DNA of 11,030 nt from Fidelibacterota bacterium (GCA_022564085.1 JADFMC010000030.1:1-11030); one strand, 5' to 3'. Shown: positions 1 to 7,494, counted from the stretch's first letter. Numbers and translations: made by a program. Notes: generated by a model not told the origin, from the letters alone.

Positions 1-229
1 TGATAATAAAGTCAACGTTCAAGCGATCATCGGAGTAGGAAATGGAGCCTTCTTCCACCAGCCCGCCGAGACGGAACCGGGTCTGTACCCATTGTCCCTC
101 CCTGGCATGCAGTTCCTCAATGCTGACATAAGGCACCTCTTCAGGACCGGTACCGATGACGATCCAACCCATGGTGACCACGGCCGCCACCACGATTAGC
201 ACCACAAATTTCGTTCTCTGGTTCTGCAT
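1..229 (-). CDS. ccmE: Cytochrome c maturation haem chaperone CcmE, N-terminal part (cut by window edge)
   Basis: The first 76 codons of a gene that runs off the left edge. The product starts MQNQRTKF, followed by one hydrophobic membrane anchor (about residues 8-25) and the start of a periplasmic beta-barrel (OB fold). The stretch RLGGLVEEGSI, followed by LNVDF, matches the CcmE pattern in which an R-V/L-GG-V/L segment and GS precede a strand ending in F-T/I. Known role: CcmE is anchored in the inner membrane, receives haem from CcmC/CcmD and passes it to CcmF/CcmH for attachment to apocytochrome c. The histidine that binds haem covalently lies further along the protein, outside the window, so it cannot be checked. 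The ATG start is supported by AGGAG at 236-240, 6 nt upstream. A 148-bp gap separates it from the ligase gene upstream. The family call is fairly secure from fold-specific residues plus topology, but it rests on a partial protein. Confidence 0.8.
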   Translation of the reverse strand, partial: MQNQRTKFVVLIVVAAVVTMGWIVIGTGPEEVPYVSIEELHAREGQWVQTRFRLGGLVEEGSISYSDDRLNVDFII

Positions 230-377
230 ATTGCTCTCCTAGCCGATGCGACGACCCACGGTCTCACCGTGCCAAAGCGGCCTTCCGGGAGCGTGGGCAA
301 CAGGTAAATTTACGTCTGCGGACGTTCAGTGACCGCGAAAGGAAAATGAATTTTTGTTGAAGAAATAATGAAGGTGG
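230..377. other. Intergenic region between the YbdK-type ligase gene and ccmE, with small dyads
   Basis: 148 bp without a gene. It holds a perfect 10-bp palindrome GTAAATTTAC (304-313). Next to it is a short hairpin, ACGTC-TGCG-GACGT (312-325). Nearer ccmE, CACGG and CCGTG can pair across a 5-base loop. No run of U follows any of these on the minus strand, so I do not call an intrinsic terminator. I found no convincing -35/-10 pair for ccmE. Confidence 0.4.
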
Positions 378-1505
378 CTAACCGCTACCGAATTCCACTC
401 GGTCCATCAACATCCGTTTGAGACCCTCGAAACCGTTCGATTCATACTCGCCCAACTGCTCCTGGGCCTCGCTTCCCTTGCGGAGCACTGTCTCTACTAT
501 GGGGATGACATCCGCTGTTCCCAGTTCTTCTAAGGAGGGCCGTACGTATTCCACCATGCGCTCCACCATTTCGGCCATGGTGATAATCTGTTCATCGAGC
601 GGGTCGGCCACCCGGGCATCAAATCCGAAGCGGGTTGCTTTCCAAACGGCGTCGTTGAGATACTCCATTTCTAAATCCTGCACCAACACCCCGGCGGCCA
701 AATCGCGCTGTGCCCGATGGCAAATGGCCTGGCACAGGGCCACCAACATCCTGGTGCGATCCAGGGAACGCTGCACGTCACAGATGCGAAACTCCACCGT
801 CCCAAAGTGTCCGTGGGGCCGGATCTTCCACCACACCTGCCGGGGAATCTTTATAGAGCCCATGCTGATGTAGGTCTCCAGCACCTTGCAGAAATGCTCG
901 AAGTCACGGAAGGTGCCGGGAATATTGGTTCGGGGGAAGGCGCCGAATTGAAAGGTGCGCGCTGAGAGCATTCCCGTATTGTGGGCCTGGAAGAAAGGCG
1001 AGTTGGCTGTCAGGGCCAGCAAGGGCGCCAGCCAGCGGCGGGCGGCGTTGGTCACCGCGATAGCGCTATCACCATCGGGCAGGGCCACGTGCACGTGGGT
1101 GGCAAATGTGATATTTCGCAGGGCGTAGTAGTGCAGCTGCTCCGCCACCCACTGGTATCCTTCCGAATCGACAAACCTTTGATCGTCCGCCAAGCCGGTG
1201 GGGTGGGTGCCGCTGATCCCGATACGGTAGTCCAGGTCCCGGCCCAGATCCCGCACCCGGCGGCGTAAGGCCGTCAGATGATCCATGGCCTCATCCACTG
1301 ACGCGGAGATGGGCGTGTTGACCTCGATTTCGGAATCGATCAGCTCGTAGCTGAACCGCACCCTCTCGTCTGGATCAAGGACCTTGATAATCTCCGTGGC
1401 CCGGTCCACCAAGTCACCGGTGCGGGGGTCACAGAGCATATATTCTTCCTCCACCCCAACGGTAAACCGGCGAGTATGTTCGAATATACTTTGATATTGC
1501 GACAA
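378..1505 (-). CDS. Carboxylate-amine ligase, YbdK/GCS2 (glutamate-cysteine ligase type 2) family
   Basis: 375 residues, the usual length for the YbdK-like branch of the glutamate-cysteine ligase 2 family. Visible family motifs in order: GVEEEYML (17-24), the acidic metal/ATP-binding start; ELIDSEIEVNTP (54-65); GTHP (99-102); THVHV (136-140); PLLALTANSPF (161-171); and WWKIRPHGHFGTVEFRICD (225-243). Known role: these enzymes join an amine to a carboxylate using ATP. E. coli YbdK has only weak gamma-glutamylcysteine ligase activity, so the true substrate here is unknown. The start is TTG, 1 nt after the stop of the mutase gene. The first in-frame ATG comes after the GVEEEY motif and would destroy the active site. 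A GAGGAGA Shine-Dalgarno-like stretch (1518-1524) lies 12 nt upstream, inside the mutase gene, so translation is probably coupled. It is the last gene of the compact run before a 148-bp gap. The family is confident, the substrate is not. Confidence 0.88.
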   Translation of the reverse strand: MSQYQSIFEHTRRFTVGVEEEYMLCDPRTGDLVDRATEIIKVLDPDERVRFSYELIDSEIEVNTPISASVDEAMDHLTALRRRVRDLGRDLDYRIGISGTHPTGLADDQRFVDSEGYQWVAEQLHYYALRNITFATHVHVALPDGDSAIAVTNAARRWLAPLLALTANSPFFQAHNTGMLSARTFQFGAFPRTNIPGTFRDFEHFCKVLETYISMGSIKIPRQVWWKIRPHGHFGTVEFRICDVQRSLDRTRMLVALCQAICHRAQRDLAAGVLVQDLEMEYLNDAVWKATRFGFDARVADPLDEQIITMAEMVERMVEYVRPSLEELGTADVIPIVETVLRKGSEAQEQLGEYESNGFEGLKRMLMDRVEFGSG

Positions 1506-1506
1506 A

Positions 1507-3189
1507 TTAGAAGACAGTCTCCTCGACCCAGGTGCCCAGCTCCGCCTTCACGGTTTCAACGATCTCGCCCAGGGTGGCATAAGCCTCGGCGGCGGCGATA
1601 ACGGGCGGCATAATATTATCGGAAGATTTACAGGCCTCCCGGACCCGTTCCAGAGTGGCAGCTACGGCCGTATTGTCCCGCCCGGCGCGAGTGGCGGCCA
1701 GCTTTTTACGCTGCCGTTGCTCAACCTCAGGGGTGATCTCAAGTACCGGGATATCCAGATCCTCATCCTGGTCCACAAATTCATTGACCCCCACAATAAT
1801 GCGCCGGCCGGAATCGACAGCCTGTTGGTATTGGTAGGCCGCCTGGGCGATCTCCCGCTGGAAAAAGCCCTGTTCGATGGCCGGGATGACTCCTCCTAAA
1901 TCCTCCACCCGCTGGAAATAATCCTCGGCCTGCTGCTCCAACCGGTCGGTGAGATTCTCGAGGTACCATGACCCGGCCAACGGGTCAATGACGTTGGCCG
2001 CGCCGGACTCGTAAGCGATAAGCTGCTGGGTGCGCAAGGCGATCTTGGCTGCTTTGGCCGTGGGCAAGGCGATGGTCTCATCCATGGCGTTGGTATGCAG
2101 TGAGTTGGTGCCCCCCAGCACCGCCGCCAGCGCTTGAAAGGCCGTGCGGGCTATATTGTTCTCGGGCTGCTGCTCGGTGAGGCTGCAACCGGCGGTCTGG
2201 GTATGAAAACGCAGCCGCCAGGAACGGGGATCTTTAGCGCCGTACTTGTGGCGCATACGCCGGGCCCAGATGCGCCGGGCCGCCCTGAACTTGGCCACTT
2301 CCTCGAAAAAGTCCAGGTGCGAATTAAAAAAGAATGAGATGCGCGGGGCAAAAGCATCCACCTCCAGGCCGCGCTTAATCCCTTCCTCGATATAGCAGAA
2401 GCCGTCTGCCAGCGTGAAAGCCAGCTCCTGCGCCGCGGTGCTCCCCGCCTCCCGGATGTGGTAGCCGCTCACTGAGATGGAGTTATACTTGGGCATCTCA
2501 CGGGTGCAATACTCTATCATGTCCACTACGATCCGCATGGACTCCCGGGGCGGGAAGATCCATTCCTTCTGGGCGATATATTCCTTTAGTATGTCCGCCT
2601 GGAGAGTGCCCCGCAGTTGGTCCTTGGGTACGCCCTGCTTGCGGGCCACCGCTACATAAAAGGCCAGCAGGATAAAAGCGGGCCCATTGATGGTCTGGGA
2701 GACACTTAGCCGGCCCAGGTCGAGGCCGTCAAACAGAGTCTCCATGTCTTTTAGCGAGCTCACCGCCACGCCGCAGCGCCCCACTTCTCCGCGAGCAATG
2801 TCGGCATCGGCGTCATAGCCCATGAGGGTGGGCATGTCAAAGGCTACCGACAGGCCGGTCTGCCCCTGGCTGAGCAAATACTTGTAGCGCTGGTTGGTTT
2901 CTTCGGGGGTACCAAAGCCGGCAAATTGGCGCATGGTCCAGAGCTTGCCCCGGTACATGTTGGCCTGCACTCCCCGAGTGAAGGGATATTGACCGGGGAA
3001 GCCATAATCTTCCAGGTAATCCGCATCCACCTGGGGCGGCAAATAGAGCAAGTCCACCGGTTGGCCGGAGACCGTGTCAAAGCTGTAGTCCCGCTGGGGC
3101 GCCCGGCCCGCCTCCTCTACCCAGCGCTCATAGGCCGCCTCGCTCGGGGGGCTCAAGCGGCCATCCTTGTTCTGCTTAGTCGATGCCAT
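1507..3189 (-). CDS. Acyl-CoA mutase large (alpha) subunit, methylmalonyl-CoA mutase family, isobutyryl-CoA-mutase-like
   Basis: 560 residues covering only the TIM-barrel substrate domain and its C-terminal extension. The DxHxxG cobalamin-binding domain of single-chain mutases is absent, so a separate B12-binding small subunit is expected; none is in the window. Family motifs: YPFTRGVQANMYRG (68-81), LWTMRQFAGFG (83-93), FDMPTLMGYD (117-126), GTLQADILKEYIAQKEW (194-210), SGYHIREAGS (241-250) and GGTNSLHTNAMDE (359-371). The numbering happens to match Propionibacterium methylmalonyl-CoA mutase: catalytic His244 is present, but Tyr89 is Phe and Arg207 is Gln. In the family, those two residues contact the methylmalonyl carboxylate, and Phe/Gln is the isobutyryl-CoA mutase pattern. 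The inferred reaction is adenosylcobalamin-dependent isomerisation of isobutyryl-CoA and butyryl-CoA or a related acyl-CoA. The ATG start is 3 nt after the dxs stop with no clear ribosome site, implying coupling. The family is certain; the substrate is an inference. Confidence 0.93.
   Translation of the reverse strand: MASTKQNKDGRLSPPSEAAYERWVEEAGRAPQRDYSFDTVSGQPVDLLYLPPQVDADYLEDYGFPGQYPFTRGVQANMYRGKLWTMRQFAGFGTPEETNQRYKYLLSQGQTGLSVAFDMPTLMGYDADADIARGEVGRCGVAVSSLKDMETLFDGLDLGRLSVSQTINGPAFILLAFYVAVARKQGVPKDQLRGTLQADILKEYIAQKEWIFPPRESMRIVVDMIEYCTREMPKYNSISVSGYHIREAGSTAAQELAFTLADGFCYIEEGIKRGLEVDAFAPRISFFFNSHLDFFEEVAKFRAARRIWARRMRHKYGAKDPRSWRLRFHTQTAGCSLTEQQPENNIARTAFQALAAVLGGTNSLHTNAMDETIALPTAKAAKIALRTQQLIAYESGAANVIDPLAGSWYLENLTDRLEQQAEDYFQRVEDLGGVIPAIEQGFFQREIAQAAYQYQQAVDSGRRIIVGVNEFVDQDEDLDIPVLEITPEVEQRQRKKLAATRAGRDNTAVAATLERVREACKSSDNIMPPVIAAAEAYATLGEIVETVKAELGTWVEETVF
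1518..1524 (-). promoter_or_regulatory. Ribosome-binding site for the TTG-started ligase gene
   Basis: On the minus strand this reads GAGGAGA, 12 nt before the TTG at 1505 and inside the final codons of the mutase gene. It is the only purine-rich site near that start and supports the TTG. Confidence 0.5.
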
Positions 3190-3192
3190 TTT

Positions 3193-5085
3193 CTAGGCTG
3201 TTTCACTGGCGGCTTGCAGCACGCCCAGCACCTTGGCCACTACCTTATCGGCTGTCAAACCCACCAGCTCCAGCAGCTCCTGGCGAGTACCGTGCTCGGT
3301 GAAATCATCCGCGATACCCAAGGCAGTTACCGGCGTTTCCATCTGGTCCGCCGCCAGTTGCTCCCGCACCGCCGACCCGAATCCCCCGGCCAACTGGCCC
3401 TCCTCCACCGTCACAATGGGCGTACCCTGCTGCGCCAACTCCCGCAACAGGCCGGCATCCAACGGCTTGATGAACCGGGCATTGATCACTGCCACCTGCA
3501 CCTCGTGCTCGGCCTCCAGGACCGCGGCCGCAGCCAACGCTACGGGCACCATGCTCCCTACTGCCAGGATCGCGGCGTCGTCTCCCTCCCGGAGCAACTC
3601 CCAACTGCCGCTGGAAATAAAGCTGGCCGCCCGGTGGGGATCGAATTCAATGCTATTATCTTTGGGATAGCGGATAATTACCGGCTGCTGGTACTTCAGG
3701 GCGCTGAACATCAGATCGCGCAGCTCGTTGCCGTCCCTGGGCGCGCACAGCACCACACCAGGGATGGTGCGCAGGATCGCCATATCGAAAACTCCGTGGT
3801 GGGTAGGGCCGTCGGGACCCACCAGCCCACTACGGTCCAGGCAGAATATTACCGGCAAGTTCTGCAGGGCAATATCATGCAGGATCTGATCAAACGCCCT
3901 CTGCAGGAATGTAGAATAAATAGCCACGATGGGCCGCCGACCCTCTGTGGCCAGGCCGCCGGCAAAGGTTACTGCGTGCTCCTCGGCCAGCCCCACATCG
4001 TAGTAGCGCTCCGGGAACAGCTTGGCATACTCAGTCAACCCGGTGCCCACCTCCATGGCCGCGGTGATGCAGCAGACGGAGTCGTTGGCCCGGGCCAGCT
4101 CGATGGCTACCTGGCCGAAAACCTGATTGAAATCGGGGGCCACGGAAGCTGTGGCGGGACGTTTCCGGCGGCCGGCCACGCTATAATACTGTTGTGAGTC
4201 GGCCTCAGCTTCCTTCTGCCCGCGCCCCTTGCGGGTCAGCACATGCACCATGGTGGGATAGGGCAACTCTTTAACATTGCGGAATACCTTGATCATGCTG
4301 TCATAGTCATGGCCGTTAATGGGGCCGAAATAACGCAGACCCAGCTCGTCGAAGAGCAGGCCCGGGGTGATGAAGCTTTTAAGACCTTCCTCCAACCGCC
4401 GAAAGAACTTGCGCACTGCGGCAGTACCCAGCGGCAACAGCCCGGTAGCTTTCCAGATGTCATCACGAATGCGGTTATAAAGGGGGTTGGTGATCACGTG
4501 CGTCAGGTAGGTTGACAGCGAGCCGACCGTTGGTGAGATAGACATGCTGTTGTCATTCAACACCACCGTCATTTTCAGTTTCGTATAGCCCAGGTTGTTG
4601 AGGCCTTCGAAGGCCAAGCCCCCGGTGAGAGCACCGTCCCCCACAATCGCCACGACATGTGACTGGCCGTTACCACTCATTCTATTCGACTCGGCGATCC
4701 CCGTGCCGGCGGAAATGGCGGTGCTGGCATGTCCGGCCCCGAAAACGTCGTGCTCGCTCTCACTGCGCCGCAAGAAACCAGAGACGCCGTCCTTGAGCCG
4801 CAGGGTGTGAAACTGGTCCCGCCGACCGGTAATTATCTTGTGGGCGTAGGCCTGGTGCCCAACGTCCCAAATCAGCTTGTCCGTAGGAGAATCGAACACA
4901 TAGTGCAGGGCTAGGGTCAAGTCTACAACTCCCAGGGGGGAGCTGTAATGGCCGCCGGTCTCCTGGACCACCGTCCGAATCAGGTCCGATATCTCGGCAG
5001 CCAGCTGCGGCAGCTGTTTGGTAGCCAACGATTTCAGATCGCCGGGGCTGTCAATGGTGGACAGCAGGGGATAGTCTGGTTTCAC
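3193..5085 (-). CDS. dxs: 1-deoxy-D-xylulose-5-phosphate synthase
   Basis: 630 residues, full length for Dxs. It condenses pyruvate with glyceraldehyde 3-phosphate using thiamine diphosphate, the committed first step of the MEP isoprenoid pathway; the product can also feed thiamine synthesis. Visible residues: His46 in GGHYSSPLGVVDLTLALHY, His77 in WDVGHQAY, the thiamine-binding GDGALTGG (149-156) with NDNSMSI (177-183), GPINGHD (254-260), the catalytic glutamate Glu368 in GLAEEHAVTF, YSTFLQRAFDQ (390-400) and DRSGLVGPDGPTHHG (417-431). The start is GTG; an in-frame TGA at 5089-5091, one codon upstream, rules out any longer form. The GTG shares 4 nt with the pdxT stop (GTGA), and GAGG sits almost directly against it, so re-initiation after pdxT is likely. 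It ends 3 nt before the mutase gene. Very secure. Confidence 0.97.
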   Translation of the reverse strand: MKPDYPLLSTIDSPGDLKSLATKQLPQLAAEISDLIRTVVQETGGHYSSPLGVVDLTLALHYVFDSPTDKLIWDVGHQAYAHKIITGRRDQFHTLRLKDGVSGFLRRSESEHDVFGAGHASTAISAGTGIAESNRMSGNGQSHVVAIVGDGALTGGLAFEGLNNLGYTKLKMTVVLNDNSMSISPTVGSLSTYLTHVITNPLYNRIRDDIWKATGLLPLGTAAVRKFFRRLEEGLKSFITPGLLFDELGLRYFGPINGHDYDSMIKVFRNVKELPYPTMVHVLTRKGRGQKEAEADSQQYYSVAGRRKRPATASVAPDFNQVFGQVAIELARANDSVCCITAAMEVGTGLTEYAKLFPERYYDVGLAEEHAVTFAGGLATEGRRPIVAIYSTFLQRAFDQILHDIALQNLPVIFCLDRSGLVGPDGPTHHGVFDMAILRTIPGVVLCAPRDGNELRDLMFSALKYQQPVIIRYPKDNSIEFDPHRAASFISSGSWELLREGDDAAILAVGSMVPVALAAAAVLEAEHEVQVAVINARFIKPLDAGLLRELAQQGTPIVTVEEGQLAGGFGSAVREQLAADQMETPVTALGIADDFTEHGTRQELLELVGLTADKVVAKVLGVLQAASETA

Positions 5086-5657
5086 TCCTCAACCGCCCGT
5101 AGAAAAAGTTGATGTATGCGCGTATCGGCGGTCAGTTCCGGATGAAACGTGGCGCCCAGATGCCGGCCCTGGCGCACCAGTACCGGCTCCCCATCGATAG
5201 CAGCCAGCACTTCCACTCCCTGGCCCACCCGAGTGATGCGGGGCGCCCGGATGAAGATCGCCGGCAGCTCCTCGCTATGGCCGTTCAGCGTGACCGGTAG
5301 CGAGGAAGTGAACGAATGCGCCTGGCGTCCCCAACCGTTGCGCACCACGTCCAGGTCCAACAAATCCAGCCCCTGCACCTGGCTGCCGGCCGATTCCCGG
5401 GACATGATGATCAATCCGGCGCAAGTACCCAGCACCGGCTTTTCACCGGCAAAGGTAATAATGGGTTGCCGCAGGCCGCTCGAGTCCAGCTGTCGGCTGA
5501 TTGTGCCCGATTCACCGCCCGGTATCACCAATCCGTCCAGCCGTTCCAAGTCCCGGGGATAGCGCACCGCCACGGTTTGGCAGCCCAGCCGTTCCAGCGT
5601 GGCCTGATGCCGGGTGAAGGCGCCTTGCAGGGCCAATACTCCGATCGTGGCTACCAA
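5082..5657 (-). CDS. pdxT: Pyridoxal 5'-phosphate synthase glutaminase subunit PdxT
   Basis: 191 residues, a class I glutamine amidotransferase of the PdxT/SNO family. It hydrolyses glutamine and channels ammonia to PdxS. Seen in the protein: GVLALQGAF (6-14), PGGESG (46-51, usually PGGEST), the nucleophile Cys79 in GTCAGL, RNGWGRQ (106-112, more often RNAFGRQ), AIFIRAP (133-139), and the His172/Glu174 pair in ATFHPEL that completes the catalytic triad. The start is TTG at 5657, overlapping the end of pdxS by 7 nt; AGGAG lies about 6 nt upstream inside pdxS, and the next residues align directly with the normal PdxT N-terminus. Its stop overlaps the dxs start. The directly preceding pdxS gene is its obligate partner, which makes the call very secure. 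Confidence 0.96.
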   Translation of the reverse strand: MVATIGVLALQGAFTRHQATLERLGCQTVAVRYPRDLERLDGLVIPGGESGTISRQLDSSGLRQPIITFAGEKPVLGTCAGLIIMSRESAGSQVQGLDLLDLDVVRNGWGRQAHSFTSSLPVTLNGHSEELPAIFIRAPRITRVGQGVEVLAAIDGEPVLVRQGRHLGATFHPELTADTRIHQLFLRAVEE

Positions 5658-6538
5658 CCTCGCTCCTGCAGCCGCTCTTCAGCGGGGATTTCAGACATCT
5701 CCAGCCCGGGCATGGCGCCCTGTAAATTGGCGGATACGGCCGCCAGTTTGGCCGGGTCCTGAAAGTAGGTGGTGGCGGCCACAATCGCCTGGGCCCGGTC
5801 GGCCGGGTCCTCCGATTTAAAGATGCCCGACCCGACGAATACGGACTCGGCTCCCAGCTGCATCATCAGGGCGGCGTCGGCCGGTGTGGCAATGCCCCCC
5901 GCGCTGAAGTTGGGCACGGGCAGCTTGCCGATCTTGGCCACTTGCTGAACCAGGCTGAAAGGGGCGCCCAATTCTTTGGCTACGGCCATCAATTCCGACT
6001 GGTCCTGGACGGTCAATTTACGGATGGTTCCCTGGATGGAACGCATGTGGCGCACCGCCTCCACAATGTTCCCGGAACCGGCCTCCCCTTTGGTGCGGAT
6101 CATAGCCGCCCCTTCACCGATCCGGCGCAACGCTTCACCCAAATCCCGGGCGCCGCAGACGAACGGTATCTTGAATCGATGTTTCTCGATATGGTGGGCC
6201 TCATCGGCGGGGGTGAGCACTTCACTCTCATCGATAAAATCCACTTCCAACGCTGCCAGGATCTGGGCCTCGGCGAAATGCCCGATACGGCATTTAGCCA
6301 TGACCGGTATGGAGACCGCCGCTTGAATCTCCTTTATCATGCCGGGGTGAGACATGCGGGCCACCCCGCCATCCCGGCGGATGTCGGCCGGAATCCGTTC
6401 CAGCGCCATAACAGCCACGGCTCCCGCCTGCTCCGCTATTTGGGCCTGCTCCACGGTGGTGACGTCCATAATCACACCGCCTTTGAGCATCTCAGCCAGG
6501 CCGACTTTGACTTCAAATGATCCTGTTTCCTTGGCCAT
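5651..6538 (-). CDS. pdxS: Pyridoxal 5'-phosphate synthase lyase subunit PdxS
   Basis: 295 residues, standard for PdxS/SNZ. With ammonia from PdxT it builds pyridoxal 5'-phosphate from ribose 5-phosphate and glyceraldehyde 3-phosphate, the DXP-independent route. Known PdxS assembles as a dodecamer of TIM barrels decorated by PdxT. Active-site residues are present one position later than in the Bacillus subtilis enzyme: Asp25 in GVIMDV, Lys82 in VMAKCRIGH, which forms the imine with the pentose, and Lys150 in IRTKGEAGSGN. Other family blocks are MALERIPADIRRDGGVARM (44-62), DFIDESEVLTPAD (100-112), PVPNFSAGGIATPADAA (207-223) and GSGIFKSEDP (238-247). The ATG is supported by AAGGAA at 6547-6552. 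A 90-bp gap upstream suggests the gene may have its own promoter. It opens the tight pdxS-pdxT-dxs-mutase-ligase run. Confidence 0.98.
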   Translation of the reverse strand: MAKETGSFEVKVGLAEMLKGGVIMDVTTVEQAQIAEQAGAVAVMALERIPADIRRDGGVARMSHPGMIKEIQAAVSIPVMAKCRIGHFAEAQILAALEVDFIDESEVLTPADEAHHIEKHRFKIPFVCGARDLGEALRRIGEGAAMIRTKGEAGSGNIVEAVRHMRSIQGTIRKLTVQDQSELMAVAKELGAPFSLVQQVAKIGKLPVPNFSAGGIATPADAALMMQLGAESVFVGSGIFKSEDPADRAQAIVAATTYFQDPAKLAAVSANLQGAMPGLEMSEIPAEERLQERGW

Positions 6539-6573
6539 GGTACTACTTCCTTACCCTATCAGATGATCGCAAC

Positions 6574-6600
6574 ATTAAATCTAATCACGCAGTGTATCAA
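6574..6600 (-). promoter_or_regulatory. Candidate sigma-70-type promoter for pdxS and the genes after it
   Basis: On the minus strand TTGATA (6595-6600) matches the -35 consensus in 5 of 6 bases and TTTAAT (6574-6579) matches the -10 consensus in 5 of 6. The 15-nt spacer is shorter than the preferred 16-18. Predicted leader about 29 nt with the AAGGAA ribosome site in it. It sits in the only sizeable gap between ispH and the compact run. This is pattern matching only. Confidence 0.3.
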
Positions 6601-6628
6601 CGGGCAGCATTTGTTTGAGGGGCCGAGC

Positions 6629-7486
6629 TCAGGCCAGAGTGGATTGCCGCTGCCGTGACAGCGCTTCGATCCCTTCCCGGACCTCGGTGATCAGGTAGTC
6701 CGGGGTAGAGGCGCCGGCTGATACACCCACCTTGCGGGCCCCTTCAAACCACTCCGGTTGGAGATCTCCGGCACAGGTCACCTGGTAGGTGCGCGGGTTC
6801 CGCTCCAACGCCAGGGTGGTAAGACGCTTGGAGTTGGCCGAAGTGAAGGAACCGATGACGATCATGACGTCCGACTCGGCCGCCAGGGTCTTGATCTGCT
6901 CGTGGTTACGCTTGGTGGGGAAGCAAATAGTGTTCACGAAGTGCAGATCGTAAACCTTGGTCATGAGAACGTTGATCACGGCCTGCACGTTCTCGATCAT
7001 CTGGGTGGACTGACTCACCACCGCCGCGCGTTTCATCTTCCGCAGCTTTTGGGCTTCCTCGGGCGTTGCCACTATAATGGGATTGGGTATCTGGCTGGCG
7101 ATGCCCACCACTTCGTCATGGCCGTGATCGCCGATGATGATCACCTGCCGGCCATCGGCTGAAGTGCGGCGTACCTCCTCATGAATTTCCCGCACCAGGG
7201 GACAGGTGGCATCAATTATGTTGACTTTATTTTTCTGGGCCCGCTCCCAGAGCTCCTCGGTAGTCCCGTGAGCTCGGAAAAGAACCTGGGCGCCGTCGGG
7301 AACCTCGTCCAGCGATTCCACCACCTTGGCGCCTGCCGCCGCCAGGTCCCGCACTACCTGTTCATTGTGCACGATATCACCCAACATATAGACCTGGCCG
7401 TATTGTTCGGCCGCTTCGTAAGCCAGTTGGACTGCGTCGCGCACGCCAAAGCAATAGCCTGCGTCCCTGGCGACAGTGATTTCCAT
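6629..7486 (-). CDS. ispH: 4-hydroxy-3-methylbut-2-enyl diphosphate reductase (LytB)
   Basis: 285 residues from the ATG chosen here, typical for IspH. This cytosolic iron-sulfur enzyme makes isopentenyl and dimethylallyl diphosphate, the last step of the MEP pathway. The three cluster cysteines are visible (numbered from this ATG): Cys12 in GYCFGV, Cys95 in DATCPLV and Cys188 in TICFPTKRNHEQI. Substrate residues include His40 in GDIVHN, His73 in RAHGT, and GDHGHDEVVG with the catalytic glutamate at 125. VSQSTQ replaces the common VAQTT, and IGSFTSANSKRL corresponds to the usual VGGxxSSNT block. An in-frame GTG at 7498 would add four residues, but it lies inside the Shine-Dalgarno sequence AGGTGG (7495-7500), which is ideally placed 8 nt before the ATG at 7486. 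It follows dcd by 14 nt and shares the MEP pathway with dxs further on. Very secure. Confidence 0.97.
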   Translation of the reverse strand: MEITVARDAGYCFGVRDAVQLAYEAAEQYGQVYMLGDIVHNEQVVRDLAAAGAKVVESLDEVPDGAQVLFRAHGTTEELWERAQKNKVNIIDATCPLVREIHEEVRRTSADGRQVIIIGDHGHDEVVGIASQIPNPIIVATPEEAQKLRKMKRAAVVSQSTQMIENVQAVINVLMTKVYDLHFVNTICFPTKRNHEQIKTLAAESDVMIVIGSFTSANSKRLTTLALERNPRTYQVTCAGDLQPEWFEGARKVGVSAGASTPDYLITEVREGIEALSRQRQSTLA

Positions 7487-7494
7487 TTTCCGGG

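Noticed and set aside
304..325. Intrinsic terminator after the ligase gene
   Set aside because: The ACGTC/GACGT stem is only 5 bp and is not followed by a U-run on the minus strand.
2926..4197. A 423-codon plus-strand open frame opposite dxs and the mutase gene
   Set aside because: It lies fully antisense to two well-supported genes, shows no recognisable domain or motif, and is explained by the GC-rich codon pattern of the minus-strand genes.
5942..6520. A 192-codon plus-strand open frame opposite pdxS
   Set aside because: Antisense to a gene with complete active-site motifs; its own translation shows no family signature.
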